A DNA stretch of 64,000 nt from the NCBI RefSeq assembly GCF_004683885.1, contig NZ_CP038440.1:1212001-1276000 (forward strand), read 5' to 3'. The number at the start of each line of letters is the position of its first letter. Within the stretch, counting starts at the first letter, position 1. This document shows positions 8,748 through 17,603 of the stretch, piece by piece. The notes beneath the pieces were generated by a model. That model was given only the letters and a program-made list of their open reading frames with translations. It did no database searches and was not told where the DNA came from. This DNA is from Brevundimonas sp. MF30-B. GTDB taxonomy: Bacteria > Pseudomonadota > Alphaproteobacteria > Caulobacterales > Caulobacteraceae. Both the position numbers and the translations under genes were made by a program.

Positions 8748-10154
8748 TCAGAACAGAACGGCGGGGTTCATGATCCGCTGGGGGTCGAGCGCCTGGCGGA
8801 TCGCGCGCATGGTGTCGATCTCGAGCGCCGACTTGTAGCGCCTGGCCTCGTCGGTCTTGAGGCGGCCCAGGCCGTGCTCGGCGGAGATGGAGCCTTCGTA
8901 GCGTGCGACGATGTCGTGCACGACCTGCGACCCCTCGGCCCATCGGGCCAGGAAGGCGGGCAGATCGGCGCCGGGCGGGCACAGCACGTCGTAGTGCAGA
9001 TTGCCGTCGCCGACGTGACCGAAGGCGGACACCCGCGCCCCCGGATGGAAGCGCTCCACCGCGGCGGTCGCCTCGTCGAGGAAGTCGGCGATGCGCGAAA
9101 CGGGCACCGACACGTCATGCTTCCAGCCGCCGCCCTCGGGCTTGAGCGCGGCGGACTGCTCTTCGCGCAATTTCCAGAAGGCGGCGCGATGGGCCTCGTT
9201 CTGAGCGATGGCGGCGTCGGTGATCAGACCACGTTCGAAGGCGTCGACCAGCAGTCGCTCCAGCGCGCTTTCGGCCGCGCCGGGCTCGCCGGAGGCCAGT
9301 TCGATCAGGACATACCAGTCCGGCGTCGTCTCCAGCGGCTCGGGGACATCGGGGATGTGGCGGATGGCCAGGCCGACACCCAGTCGTTTCATCAGTTCGA
9401 ACGCCTCGACGCCGCCGCCCGTCTCGGCCTTGGCGCGGGCAAGAAGTTCGATCGAAGCCGCCGCGCTTTCCAGGCCGACCACGGCGGTGGCGCGGCTGCG
9501 CATGATCGGAAACAGCTTCAGGGTCGCGGCGGTGACGACGCCTAGCGTGCCCTCGGCGCCGATCAGAAGCTGTTTGAGGTCATAGCCGGTGTTGTCCTTT
9601 CGCAGCCGCTTCAGGCCGTTGAAGATCTCTCCGTTGGGCAGCACGGCCTCCAGGCCCAGCACCAGGTCGCGCATGACGCCATAGCGCAGCACCTGGGTGC
9701 CGCCCGCATTGGTCGAGATCACGCCGCCGATGGTGGCCGTGCCCTCCGCCGCCAGACTGAGCGGAAAGCGGCGGCCGGCCGTGGTCGCCGCCTGCTGCGC
9801 TTCCAGCAGGGTCACGCCGGCCTCGACAGTCATGGCGTCGTCCAGCGGCGTGACATCGCGCACGGCCCGCATCCGCCGCATCGACAGCAGGACTTCGCCA
9901 TAAGGAATCTGCCCGCCCACCAGGCCGGTCCCGCCGCCCTGAGGCGTGATGGCCACGCCGTGTTCGGCGCAGATCCGCACGGCCTGCGCGGTCTGCTCCG
10001 TCGAGCGCGGGGTCAGCATCAGTGGCGTGTGGCCGCTCCAGCGTCCGCGCCATTCCGTCAGCCAGGGCGCGATCTCGGCCGGATCGTCGGTCCAGCCGCC
10101 GTCGCCGAGGGCGGACTTCAGAGCAGCGATCGCGGCGGGGGAGGGCGCGGGCAT
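8748..10154 (-). CDS. FAD-binding oxidase, GlcD/D-2-hydroxyglutarate dehydrogenase type
   Basis: A 468-residue flavoenzyme of the PCMH-type FAD family oxidising a D-2-hydroxy acid (glycolate, D-lactate or D-2-hydroxyglutarate). The FAD site shows PQGGGTGLVGGQ (residues ~85-100) and GGVISTNAGGTQVLRYG. The C-terminal cap carries HVGDGNLHYD and SAEHGLGRLK, the metal and substrate signature of this group. I start it at ATG 10154; an upstream TTG at 10169 would add five residues. No FeS partner (GlcF) is adjacent, which favours a stand-alone D-2-hydroxyglutarate or D-lactate dehydrogenase. It diverges from the Nudix gene with only ~45 bases between the starts. Confidence 0.9.
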   Translation of the reverse strand: MPAPSPAAIAALKSALGDGGWTDDPAEIAPWLTEWRGRWSGHTPLMLTPRSTEQTAQAVRICAEHGVAITPQGGGTGLVGGQIPYGEVLLSMRRMRAVRDVTPLDDAMTVEAGVTLLEAQQAATTAGRRFPLSLAAEGTATIGGVISTNAGGTQVLRYGVMRDLVLGLEAVLPNGEIFNGLKRLRKDNTGYDLKQLLIGAEGTLGVVTAATLKLFPIMRSRATAVVGLESAAASIELLARAKAETGGGVEAFELMKRLGVGLAIRHIPDVPEPLETTPDWYVLIELASGEPGAAESALERLLVDAFERGLITDAAIAQNEAHRAAFWKLREEQSAALKPEGGGWKHDVSVPVSRIADFLDEATAAVERFHPGARVSAFGHVGDGNLHYDVLCPPGADLPAFLARWAEGSQVVHDIVARYEGSISAEHGLGRLKTDEARRYKSALEIDTMRAIRQALDPQRIMNPAVLF

Positions 10155-10198
10155 GACCCGTTCTGGCAAAAGCGTGTGCGCGGCGAAAGCGCAAAGCT

Positions 10199-10636
10199 AT
10201 GCTCAGGCATGATTCATGCTCGAGTGCGATCGTGACGCCTGTGCCCGCCGCCGGCGTGGTTTGTCTGCGTGGCGATCAGGTGCTGCTGATTCGGCGGGGT
10301 CTCCCGCCGCGCGTCGGCGAATGGAGCCTGCCGGGCGGCCGGATTGAGCCGGGCGAGCGGGCGGCAGACGCGGCGCTGCGCGAACTTGTCGAAGAGACCG
10401 GCGTGACGGCGGAGCTGGCCGGGCTGATCGACGTGGTGGACGGCCTCTTTCCAGAGATCGGCCGCCACTATGTGCTGATCGACTATCTGGCGCTGTGGCG
10501 CGAGGGGGAGCCCGTGGCCGGCGACGATGCGGTCGAGGCGGCGTTTCATCCGATCGCGGCTGTCGATCACCTTGTCGGCTGGGACGAAACGCGTCGGATA
10601 ATCCATGCCGGTGCAGCCATGGCGAGCCGCTTTTAG
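10199..10636 (+). CDS. Nudix hydrolase
   Basis: A 145-residue single-domain Nudix pyrophosphohydrolase. The Nudix box is complete, running from [18 protein letters not shown] into VEETGV, which fits G-x5-E-x7-REUxEExGU, so it should be catalytically active with Mg2+. The first beta strand [15 protein letters not shown] and WSLPGG before the box resemble ADP-ribose and NADH pyrophosphatase-like members, but substrate cannot be assigned from the motif. The start may be ATG 10199 or a GTG at 10232 that begins directly with the domain ([10 protein letters not shown]). It diverges from the FAD oxidase and is followed after ~90 bases by the SPFH gene on the same strand. Confidence 0.87.
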   Translation: MLRHDSCSSAIVTPVPAAGVVCLRGDQVLLIRRGLPPRVGEWSLPGGRIEPGERAADAALRELVEETGVTAELAGLIDVVDGLFPEIGRHYVLIDYLALWREGEPVAGDDAVEAAFHPIAAVDHLVGWDETRRIIHAGAAMASRF

Positions 10637-10727
10637 ATTACGGCGTTGTCATCGTCGCAGCCTGCGGTTTTCGTGGTCTTTGAGCGGGCTTGCCCGTAAG
10701 CTTCGGATATCGAGGGAGGCTGACTGA

Positions 10728-11759
10728 ATGACCTGGTTTCTGATCGCGCTCGCCATATTGGGCGTGGGCTTTGTGTTCAGCGTCGTGAAGATCGTGCCGC
10801 AAGGGCGCGAATTCACCGTCGAACGCTTCGGCAAATACACCAAGACCCTCTCGCCCGGCATCCACATCCTGACGCCCTTCGTCGAGAAGATCGGCCGTCG
10901 CATGAACATGATGGAGCAGGTCCTGGATGTGCCGACCCAGGAGGTCATCACCAAGGACAACGCCATGGTGAAGGTCGACGGCATCGTCTTCATCCAGGTG
11001 ATGGACGCCGCCCGCGCGGCCTATCGCGTGGACAACCTGCCGTATGCCATCTCGCAGCTCTGCATGACCAATCTGCGGACGGTGGTCGGCTCCATGGAGC
11101 TTGACGAGGTGCTGAGCCAGCGCGACGCCATCAACACGCGTCTGCTGCACGTGATCGACTCGGCCACCGAGCCGTGGGGCGTGAAGGCCAACCGGATCGA
11201 GATCAAGGATCTGACGCCTCCGACCGACATCACCAACGCCATGGCGCGTCAGATGAAGGCCGAGCGCGAGCGCCGAGCCGTCATCACGGAAGCCGACGGC
11301 GAGAAGCAGGCCGCCATCGCACGCGCCGAGGGTGCCAAGCAGGCCGCCATCCTGGAGGCCGAAGGCCGCCGCGAAGCCGCCTTCCGTGACGCCGAGGCTC
11401 GTGAGCGCGAGGCCGAGGCCGAGGCTAAGGCGACGGCCATGGTGTCCGAGGCCATTGCGCGCGGCGACGTCAACGCCATCAACTATTTCGTGGCTCAGAA
11501 ATACGTCGAGGCCTTCGCGGAACTGGCGCGCAACCCGACGGCCAAGACGGTCATCGTCCCAGCCGAGATGTCCGGCCTGGTCGGCACCATCGCCGGCCTG
11601 GGCGAACTGGTCGGCCTGGCCAAGGAGCAGCAGCAGGGCCGCACCGATACGCGCGCCTCCGCACGACCTGCGGCCGCGCCTCTGACGTCGGCCTCGGCGC
11701 CGCCGGCCCAGCCCCGTCCGCCGCGCAACACCGGCGGTTCGGTCCCTCCCACCACCTAA
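10728..11759 (+). CDS. qmcA: SPFH/stomatin-family membrane protease scaffold (QmcA-like)
   Basis: A 343-residue inner-membrane protein with one N-terminal transmembrane helix (residues 3-21), an SPFH/Band 7 domain (about 22-180, opening [17 protein letters not shown]) and a long alanine/glutamate-rich coiled coil (about 185-245, [19 protein letters not shown]). SPFH proteins form large ring assemblies in membrane microdomains and modulate proteases such as FtsH. The C-terminal ~45 residues are Pro/Ala-rich and disordered. A strong GGGAGG ribosome-binding site precedes ATG 10728. The next gene, 18 bases downstream, encodes NfeD, the standard partner of stomatin-like proteins, so the two form an operon. 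Confidence 0.95.
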   Translation: MTWFLIALAILGVGFVFSVVKIVPQGREFTVERFGKYTKTLSPGIHILTPFVEKIGRRMNMMEQVLDVPTQEVITKDNAMVKVDGIVFIQVMDAARAAYRVDNLPYAISQLCMTNLRTVVGSMELDEVLSQRDAINTRLLHVIDSATEPWGVKANRIEIKDLTPPTDITNAMARQMKAERERRAVITEADGEKQAAIARAEGAKQAAILEAEGRREAAFRDAEAREREAEAEAKATAMVSEAIARGDVNAINYFVAQKYVEAFAELARNPTAKTVIVPAEMSGLVGTIAGLGELVGLAKEQQQGRTDTRASARPAAAPLTSASAPPAQPRPPRNTGGSVPPTT

Positions 11760-11777
11760 GGATAGAGGCGCGAGATC

Positions 11778-12239
11778 ATGGATCCGGTCCTTTCCATCTA
11801 CGCCGCCCAGCCGTTCTGGATCTGGTTGGGCCTGGGCGTCTTCCTGCTGGCGATCGAGGCGGCCTTCACGACCGAATGGCTGCTGTGGCCGGCCGTTTCG
11901 GCCGGCGTGGTCGCACTGATGACCGCGCTTGGCCTGCGCTTCGGCTTCGGCGTCGAGCTGATCATCTTCGCCGTGCTGACGGTGATTTCGACCCTGGCGT
12001 CCAAGCGTCTGGTCAAGCGGGTCAATCCGGCCGAGGCCCCGGACATCAACGCCCGCGACACCCGCCTGGTCGGACAGCGTGCGCGGGTCACCGAAGCCTT
12101 CGTCGGCGGCCGGGGGCGGGTGTTCGTCTCCGGCGCTGAGTGGGCGGCCGACATTGAGGGCGCCGCGCCCCTGGCCGGTGAAGACGTCATAGTCGACAGC
12201 GTGATTGACGGCGGTCGGCTGAAGGTGCGCTCGGCCTAA
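11778..12239 (+). CDS. NfeD-like membrane protein, partner of the SPFH protein
   Basis: A 153-residue NfeD short-form protein. The N-terminal half carries two or three membrane helices (about residues 12-85) and the C-terminal part (about 100-150) is an OB-fold domain with the typical [16 protein letters not shown] and [13 protein letters not shown] strands. NfeD short forms bind stomatin/SPFH proteins and help membrane quality control. It lies 18 bases after qmcA in the same orientation and is almost certainly cotranscribed. Its last 4 bases overlap the convergent rnhA gene. It lacks the ClpP-like serine protease domain of long NfeD proteins. Confidence 0.93.
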   Translation: MDPVLSIYAAQPFWIWLGLGVFLLAIEAAFTTEWLLWPAVSAGVVALMTALGLRFGFGVELIIFAVLTVISTLASKRLVKRVNPAEAPDINARDTRLVGQRARVTEAFVGGRGRVFVSGAEWAADIEGAAPLAGEDVIVDSVIDGGRLKVRSA

Positions 12240-12682
12240 CGCCGCAAAGCGATCTCGGCCACGCCGCGATTCGCCAGCCCGTCGGCCCGTTCATTCAGGA
12301 CGTGGCCGGCGTGGCCCTTCACCCAGTGCCATTTGACGTCGTGGCGCGCGCGAGCGGCGTCCAGCCTGCGCCACAGGTCGTCGTTCTTGACCGGCTTCTT
12401 GTCAGCCGTCTTCCAGCCGCGCGCCTTCCAGCCGTGAATCCATTCGTTGATCCCTTGCATGACGTATTTGCTGTCGGTGTGCAGGTCGACGCGGCAGGGA
12501 CGCGTCAACGCCTCCAGAGCCATGATGGCGGCCATCAGCTCCATGCGGTTGTTGGTGGTCAGCGGCTCGCCGCCCCACAGTTCCTTCTCGCGGCCCTGGC
12601 CGGCCTGAAGGATCGCGCCCCAGCCGCCAGGACCAGGATTGCCCTTGCAGGCGCCGTCGGTGTGGATGATCACGTGACTCAT
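12236..12682 (-). CDS. rnhA: Ribonuclease HI
   Basis: A 148-residue RNase HI that cuts RNA in RNA-DNA hybrids during replication and R-loop removal. All catalytic acids are visible: Asp9 in [14 protein letters not shown], Glu48 in NNRMELMA, Asp70 in HTDSKYV and Asp134 in ERADGLAN, plus His124 in VKGHAGH. The basic handle segment [17 protein letters not shown] is present. Length is close to the E. coli enzyme (155). It overlaps the nfeD stop by 4 bases on the opposite strand and diverges from tatA with about 100 bases between. Confidence 0.97.
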   Translation of the reverse strand: MSHVIIHTDGACKGNPGPGGWGAILQAGQGREKELWGGEPLTTNNRMELMAAIMALEALTRPCRVDLHTDSKYVMQGINEWIHGWKARGWKTADKKPVKNDDLWRRLDAARARHDVKWHWVKGHAGHVLNERADGLANRGVAEIALRR

Positions 12683-12786
12683 GGGCGCGGCCTTACAGCT
12701 TCCCTTGGCGCGCCGCCATCTGTCGGCCTATATGACCGAGTAGGCATCGAGACGGGCGCAGTCGCCCCCATCCAGGAGTATTCGCC

Positions 12787-12999
12787 GTGGGCGCCATGAG
12801 CATCTGGCACTGGGTCATCGTGATCGCACTGATCGCCCTCCTGTTTGGCGGGCGCGGCAAGCTGTCCAGCCTGATGGGCGACGCCGCCAAGGGCATCAAG
12901 GCCTTCAAGGAAGGTTTGAAGGACGACGACAAGGGGCCGACCGACGGCGTCAGCTCCCTGCCGCGCACCGATGCCGAGAAGGAAGAGCTGAAGCGCTGA
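12787..12999 (+). CDS. tatA: Sec-independent translocase subunit TatA
   Basis: A 70-residue TatA/E protein: one N-terminal transmembrane helix (residues ~6-20, [18 protein letters not shown]), the FGG hinge, then an amphipathic helix with Lys/Asp pairs and a charged tail. TatA oligomers form the size-adaptable pore through which folded, twin-arginine proteins cross the inner membrane. The start is GTG 12787, placed 8 bases after AGGAG; the in-frame ATG at 12796 is 17 bases away and less likely. First gene of the tatABC operon; tatB follows after 29 bases. Likely clients in this window include the S9 peptidase and the aldo/keto reductase. Confidence 0.96.
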   Translation: MGAMSIWHWVIVIALIALLFGGRGKLSSLMGDAAKGIKAFKEGLKDDDKGPTDGVSSLPRTDAEKEELKR

Positions 13000-13028
13000 T
13001 CCCGTCGCTTCGCGAAAGTCATCGATAG

Positions 13029-13529
13029 ATGGGTGGTCTTGGTCCCGGCATAAGCGGGCTGGAAATCCTCGTGATCGGCCTGCTCGCCCTGTTGGTGGTC
13101 GGGCCAAAGGACCTGCCTGTCCTGATGCGGCGTGTCGGCAAGGTGATGGGCAAGGCCCGCGCCATGGCCAATGATTTCCGCGCCAGCTTCGACGAGATGG
13201 CGCGTCAGTCCGAGCTGGACGAACTTCGCAAGGAGGTCGAGGCGCTGCGCACCGGGCAAGGGATGCATCCGCTCGGCGCAGACGCGGAGGAGGCCTTTCG
13301 AGCAATCCGTCAGGATCTGGATGCGCCCGCCGCCTCATCATCGGCCCATCCTGTGCTGACTGGTCCCGAGGAATGGCCCGACATGCCGGTGTCGGAGGTC
13401 GCGCCCGAGCCGCCCCCGGACGTCTCCGAGCCTGTCACAAAGCCGGAGCCGAAGGCGACGGTGAAAACCAGAACGGCTCAGCCCAAGGCGCGCAAGTCCG
13501 CTACGCGGTTCAAGAAGGTCGACCCATGA
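13029..13529 (+). CDS. tatB: Sec-independent translocase subunit TatB
   Basis: A 166-residue TatB with the diagnostic hydrophobic start GLEILVIGLLALLVVGPKDL (residues ~10-29), where the Glu and the GPKDLP hinge distinguish TatB from TatA. An amphipathic helix (VLMRRVGKVMGKARAMANDF) and a coiled-coil region follow. Residues 90-166 are a long Pro/Glu/Lys-rich tail, as usual in alphaproteobacteria. With TatC it forms the receptor complex for twin-arginine signals. The last bases overlap the tatC start as ATGA, giving translational coupling. Confidence 0.95.
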   Translation: MGGLGPGISGLEILVIGLLALLVVGPKDLPVLMRRVGKVMGKARAMANDFRASFDEMARQSELDELRKEVEALRTGQGMHPLGADAEEAFRAIRQDLDAPAASSSAHPVLTGPEEWPDMPVSEVAPEPPPDVSEPVTKPEPKATVKTRTAQPKARKSATRFKKVDP

Positions 13530-14419
13530 GCGCCGCCGACCGCGACGAGGCTGAAATCGAGGCGTCGCGCGCGCCCTTGATGGATCACCTGATCGAGCTG
13601 CGGAACCGGCTGCTGGTCTGCGTGGTCGCCTTCATCGCCGGCTTCATTCTGTGCTTCGCCTTCGCGGAGCCTCTGTATGTTTTCCTGGTGAAGCCGTTTG
13701 CCGCTGCGGCGGCCTTCCATGCGGCCGTGCCACCGGGCGGGCATGTCTCGCCGCTCGATCTGATCGCAGGGACGATAGGGTTGCGCCCCCTGCCGCATGT
13801 TGATGGTCAGACGGTCAATCTGATCTACACCGCGCCGCTGGAAATCCTGTTCACCAAGATGAAGCTGGCGGCCTTCGGCGCCGTCATCGTGGTGTTCCCG
13901 ATTCTGGCCTGGCAGCTGTATCGCTTCGTCGCGCCGGGCCTGTACCGCAATGAAAAGGGCGCCTTCCTGCCGTTCTTGTTCGCGGCGCCGGTGCTGTTCC
14001 TTCTGGGTGCGGCGCTGGTCTATTTCGTCATGCTGCCCTTCGTCATGTGGTTCTCGCTCAGCCAAGCCATCAACCAGGATGGCGTGACCGCGGCCCTGCT
14101 GCCCAAGGTGTCGGAATACATGAGCCTCGTGACGGCGCTGATCCTGTCGTTCGGCCTGTGCTTCCAGCTTCCGGTGATCATGACCCTGCTGGGTCTGGCG
14201 GGGCTGATTTCGTCCAAGTTGATGGCGGAGGGGCGCCGCTACGCCATCGTCGCCGTGGCCATCTTGGCCGCCGTCGTCACGCCGCCCGACCCGATCAGCC
14301 AGCTGATGCTGCTGGTGCCGCTGGTGCTGCTCTACGAGGTGTCGATCTGGTGCGTCCGCATCATCGAGATACGCCGCAAGAAGCGGGATGAGGAAGAGCT
14401 CTCGACAAACCGAGCCTAG
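13526..14419 (+). CDS. tatC: Sec-independent translocase subunit TatC
   Basis: A 297-residue, six-helix inner-membrane protein that binds the twin-arginine signal. It shows the conserved N-terminal segment PLMDHLIELRNRLL and the central FTKMKLAAFGAVIVVFPI with its family glycine and proline pattern. A loop insertion of ~40 residues after the first helix (about residues 60-100) is larger than in E. coli TatC (258 residues) and is common in alphaproteobacteria. The start ATG 13526 overlaps the tatB stop. The end is followed by a small membrane-protein gene and a strong bidirectional terminator. Confidence 0.96.
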   Translation: MSAADRDEAEIEASRAPLMDHLIELRNRLLVCVVAFIAGFILCFAFAEPLYVFLVKPFAAAAAFHAAVPPGGHVSPLDLIAGTIGLRPLPHVDGQTVNLIYTAPLEILFTKMKLAAFGAVIVVFPILAWQLYRFVAPGLYRNEKGAFLPFLFAAPVLFLLGAALVYFVMLPFVMWFSLSQAINQDGVTAALLPKVSEYMSLVTALILSFGLCFQLPVIMTLLGLAGLISSKLMAEGRRYAIVAVAILAAVVTPPDPISQLMLLVPLVLLYEVSIWCVRIIEIRRKKRDEEELSTNRA

Positions 14420-14437
14420 GTTTTCGGAGCGAGGATA

Positions 14438-14752
14438 ATGGGTCAAGCCGATCGCTACACGCCTGCCGGGGTGTCCCGCCGCGGCTACATGGCCGTCCTG
14501 GCGTCGATCAGTGTCGTCAGCGTCGTTACGGACAAGGCCCTTATCAATGCGCATCTCTGGCTTTCGGCGCCGCACAGCTTGGCCGTAAGTGTTGCGTTTT
14601 TCGCGGCTTGGCTCTTCGTTTTGGCCCGTTTTAGACCCGTGCCCCCGGCAAACCGATGGCTTGTTTTGGGGACCCTTGCACTCGTTATTTCGCCGATCGT
14701 CAGCTGGCTGTGGGGCGGCTGGTGTCTCTTGGTTGGTGACTGTGAGTTCTGA
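14438..14752 (+). CDS. Small membrane protein of unknown function
   Basis: A 104-residue hydrophobic protein with about three predicted membrane helices (residues ~18-35, 45-63 and 73-92) and no recognisable family. A GAGGATA ribosome-binding stretch sits directly before ATG 14438, and the gap to tatC is only 18 bases, so it may be the last gene of the tat transcript. The C-terminus holds WLWGGWCLLVGDCEF with two cysteines. Base composition is slightly less GC rich than tatC. It could be a recent acquisition or a lineage-specific gene; there is no evidence that it serves Tat export. Confidence 0.65.
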   Translation: MGQADRYTPAGVSRRGYMAVLASISVVSVVTDKALINAHLWLSAPHSLAVSVAFFAAWLFVLARFRPVPPANRWLVLGTLALVISPIVSWLWGGWCLLVGDCEF

Positions 14753-14774
14753 TGGGTTGGCTAAACGCAAGACA

Positions 14775-14809
14775 AAGGGCCGGCGGATCCCTCCGCCGGC
14801 CCTTCTTTT
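14775..14809. terminator. Strong hairpin terminator between tat operon and glnA
   Basis: A perfect 13-base-pair GC-rich stem (14775-14787 with 14792-14804) around a four-base loop, followed on the plus strand by CTTTT. It lies between two convergent units, the tatABC side and glnA, so it probably stops transcription from both directions, although the minus-strand T tract is weaker. Confidence 0.85.
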
Positions 14810-14826
14810 CGTTCAGCCGCCGTCGA

Positions 14827-16233
14827 TCAGCAGCTGTAGTACATGTCGAACTCGACCGGGTGGGGGTGCAGCTGCAGGCGCGCCACCTCTTCCTGCTTCA
14901 GGGCGATGTAGGCGTCGATGAAGTCGTCATCCATGACGCCGCCCTTCTTGAGGAAGGCGCGATCGGCGTCGAGCGCCTCGAGCGCTTCCTTCAGCGAACC
15001 GGCGACCTCAGGGATCGAGCCGCGTTCTTCGGGCGGCAGGTCGTACAGGTTCTTGTCGGCCGGCGCGCCCGGATCGATCCGGTTCTCGATGCCGTCCAGG
15101 CCCGCCATCAGCAGCGCCACGAACGTCAGATAGGGGTTGCCCATCGGATCGGGGAAGCGGGCTTCGATGCGCTTGGCCTTGGGCGAGGACACCCACGGGA
15201 TGCGGATCGACGCCGAGCGGTTGCGCGACGAATAGGCCAGCTTCACCGGCGCTTCGTAGCCCGGAACCAGGCGCTTGTAGGAGTTGGTGGTCGAGTTGGC
15301 GAAGGCGTTGATGGCCTTGGCGTGCTTGATGATGCCGCCGATGTACCACAGGCAAAGATCCGAGAGCCCAGAGTATTTGTCGCCCGCGAACAGGGGCTTG
15401 CCGTCGCGCCAGATCGACTGGTGCACGTGCATGCCCGAGCCGTTGTCGGCGAACATCGGCTTGGCCATGAAGGTCGCCGACTTGCCATAGGCGTGGGCCA
15501 CGTTGTGGATCACGTACTTATACAGCTGCAGCCGGTCGGCCATGGTCAGCAGGTCCGAGAACTTCAGGCCGAGCTCGTGCTGGGCCGGCGCCACCTCGTG
15601 GTGGTGCTTCTCGGGATCCAGACCCAGCTCCTTCATGACGCTGAGCATTTCGCCGCGCAGGTCCTGGCCCGAATCGACCGGATTGACGGGGAAGTAGCCG
15701 CCCTTGGCGCCGGGGCGGTGGCCCAGGTTGCCCTCGGCGTATTCCGAACCGGTGTTGGCCGGCAGCTCGACCGAGTCGAAGCTGTAGCCGGTGTCGTGGG
15801 CCGCAGTGGACCAGCGCACGTCGTCGAAGACGAAGAACTCGGCCTCGGGACCGAAGAAGACCTGATCGCCCACGCCCGATGACTGGACATAGGCCAGGGC
15901 CTTCTTGGCCATGGAGCGGCTGTCGCGATTGTAGGGCTCGCCCGTGTCCGGGTTCAGCACGTCGCAGAACAGGAACAGGGTCGTCTGCTGATAGAAGGGG
16001 TCGATCCAGGCGGTCGACAGGTCGGGCTTCAGCAGCATGTCGGACTCGTTGATCGCCTTCCAGCCGGCGATGGACGAGCCGTCGAACATCGTGCCTTCTT
16101 CGAGGAATTCCTCGTCGACCAGGTCGATGTCGAAGGTGACGTGCTGAAGCTTGCCGCGCGTGTCGGTGAAGCGGAGGTCGACGTACTGGACGTCTTTGTC
16201 GGCGATGTCCTTGAGGATGGCCTTGGCGCTCAT
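14827..16233 (-). CDS. glnA: Glutamine synthetase, type I
   Basis: Condenses glutamate and ammonia to glutamine with ATP, the main ammonia assimilation step. 468 residues, matching GSI-beta dodecamers. The beta-Grasp opening ([20 protein letters not shown]), the metal ligands in [10 protein letters not shown] and [12 protein letters not shown], and the ATP site [14 protein letters not shown] are clear. The adenylylation loop reads NLYDLPPEE with Tyr397 in the standard position, so the enzyme should be switched off by GlnE. It lies 90 bases downstream of glnB, the usual glnBA order, with a hairpin terminator in between that would set the ratio of the two products. Confidence 0.98.
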   Translation of the reverse strand: MSAKAILKDIADKDVQYVDLRFTDTRGKLQHVTFDIDLVDEEFLEEGTMFDGSSIAGWKAINESDMLLKPDLSTAWIDPFYQQTTLFLFCDVLNPDTGEPYNRDSRSMAKKALAYVQSSGVGDQVFFGPEAEFFVFDDVRWSTAAHDTGYSFDSVELPANTGSEYAEGNLGHRPGAKGGYFPVNPVDSGQDLRGEMLSVMKELGLDPEKHHHEVAPAQHELGLKFSDLLTMADRLQLYKYVIHNVAHAYGKSATFMAKPMFADNGSGMHVHQSIWRDGKPLFAGDKYSGLSDLCLWYIGGIIKHAKAINAFANSTTNSYKRLVPGYEAPVKLAYSSRNRSASIRIPWVSSPKAKRIEARFPDPMGNPYLTFVALLMAGLDGIENRIDPGAPADKNLYDLPPEERGSIPEVAGSLKEALEALDADRAFLKKGGVMDDDFIDAYIALKQEEVARLQLHPHPVEFDMYYSC

Positions 16234-16288
16234 GATCTCGAAGGGTCCTTTTCTTGGTCTTGTCAGGCGTGGGGAGGGGAGGGTGACG

Positions 16289-16314
16289 AAAAACGGCCGT
16301 CGCTAGGACGGCCG
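16289..16314 (-). terminator. Intra-operon hairpin between glnB and glnA
   Basis: An 8-base-pair stem (16294-16301 with 16307-16314), a five-base loop and a run of five T on the minus strand right after it (16293-16289). It begins 10 bases past the glnB stop and ends ~55 bases before the glnA start, so it may be a partial terminator or attenuator within the glnB-glnA unit, implying an extra glnA promoter or read-through. Confidence 0.7.
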
Positions 16315-16323
16315 AGGGTGGGT

Positions 16324-16704
<381 letters not shown>

Positions 16705-16714
16705 CTAAAGGGAC

Positions 16715-16727
16715 AGTGCATTGCACT
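16715..16727. promoter_or_regulatory. Palindrome in the glnB-nnrD divergent promoter region
   Basis: The inverted repeat AGTGCA-T-TGCACT lies about 50 bases upstream of the glnB start and 46 bases upstream of nnrD. Its TGCA cores resemble half sites of NtrC operators, but the spacing is shorter than the usual NtrC site, and I see no clear sigma-54 -24/-12 pair. It is a plausible operator for nitrogen control of glnBA; the regulator is not established. Confidence 0.4.
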
Positions 16728-16773
16728 ATAAGGCAAGCGTCTTTTCGATTTTCGTCCCCAGCCGGAGCGCGTC

Positions 16774-17601
16774 ATGAAGGCTGAAGTCAATGCGCCGGCG
16801 GTCTGGCTCGCAAATTTTCCCTGGCCGGGCGACGACACCCACAAGCACAGCCGCGGGCGCCTGGGCGTGGTCTCGGGCCGGGCTGGCCATACCGGCGCCG
16901 CGCGTCTCGCCGCCCGCGCGGGGCTCAGGATAGGCGCTGGTCTCGTCAAGGTGCTGTGTCCGCCAGACGCGGTCTCGGTGCTCGGCGGGGCCTTGGAGGC
17001 GGTGATGATTCAGCCGGTCGAGGATCCGGAGGATCTGCGCGAGGCGGCCCAACCCATGGACGCGGTTGTCATCGGCCCGGCGGCAGGCCTTGGCCGTGCA
17101 ACCGAGGATAATCTGCAGGCATTGGCCCGCACCGGCGCGGTCCTCGTCGCCGACGCAGATGCGCTCAGCCTGTTCGCAGGCCGCTCTGCCGACCTCTTCG
17201 CCGTCCTGGATCACGACGACGTGCTGACACCCCATGAGGGCGAGTTCGAGCGCCTGTTTCCCAGCTTGCTGCTCAAGGGCCGTGAGGCGGCCGCGGCCGA
17301 GGCCGCCCAGCGCGCCGACGCCGTGGTTGTTCTGAAGGGCGCGCGGACGGTCATCGCTGCGCCGGACGGCCGCATCCGGGTCAATCCGAACGGTTCGCCC
17401 TGGCTTGCGACGGCCGGGACTGGCGACGTGCTGTCCGGCATGATCGGCGGACTGGCGGCGCAGCGCATGAACAGTTTCGACGCCGCCTCCGCCGCCGTCT
17501 GGATGCACGCCGAAGCGGCTCGCGCCGTCGGGCCAGGATTGATTTCCGAAGACCTGCCCAACCGCCTTCCGGCCGTTCTGGCCGAGTTGCACGGCGGCTG
17601 A
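16774..17601 (+). CDS. nnrD: ADP/ATP-dependent NAD(P)H-hydrate dehydratase
   Basis: Repairs the damaged cofactor NAD(P)HX back to NAD(P)H. The 275-residue protein is the dehydratase (YjeF C-terminal, ribokinase-like) domain alone. It shows KHSRGRLGVVSGRAGHTGAA near the N-terminus, LTPHEGEFERLFP, and the nucleotide/catalytic block NPNGSPWLATAGTGDVLSGM. The epimerase (YjeF N-terminal) half that is fused in E. coli is missing here and must be encoded elsewhere or absent. It diverges from glnB and converges with the sugar dehydrogenase lipoprotein with 2 bases between stops. Confidence 0.93.
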   Translation: MKAEVNAPAVWLANFPWPGDDTHKHSRGRLGVVSGRAGHTGAARLAARAGLRIGAGLVKVLCPPDAVSVLGGALEAVMIQPVEDPEDLREAAQPMDAVVIGPAAGLGRATEDNLQALARTGAVLVADADALSLFAGRSADLFAVLDHDDVLTPHEGEFERLFPSLLLKGREAAAAEAAQRADAVVVLKGARTVIAAPDGRIRVNPNGSPWLATAGTGDVLSGMIGGLAAQRMNSFDAASAAVWMHAEAARAVGPGLISEDLPNRLPAVLAELHGG

Positions 17602-17603
17602 AC

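Noticed and set aside
14752..15882. Long plus-strand open frame opposite glnA
   Set aside because: Antisense shadow of glnA; composition is biased and there is no ribosome-binding site.
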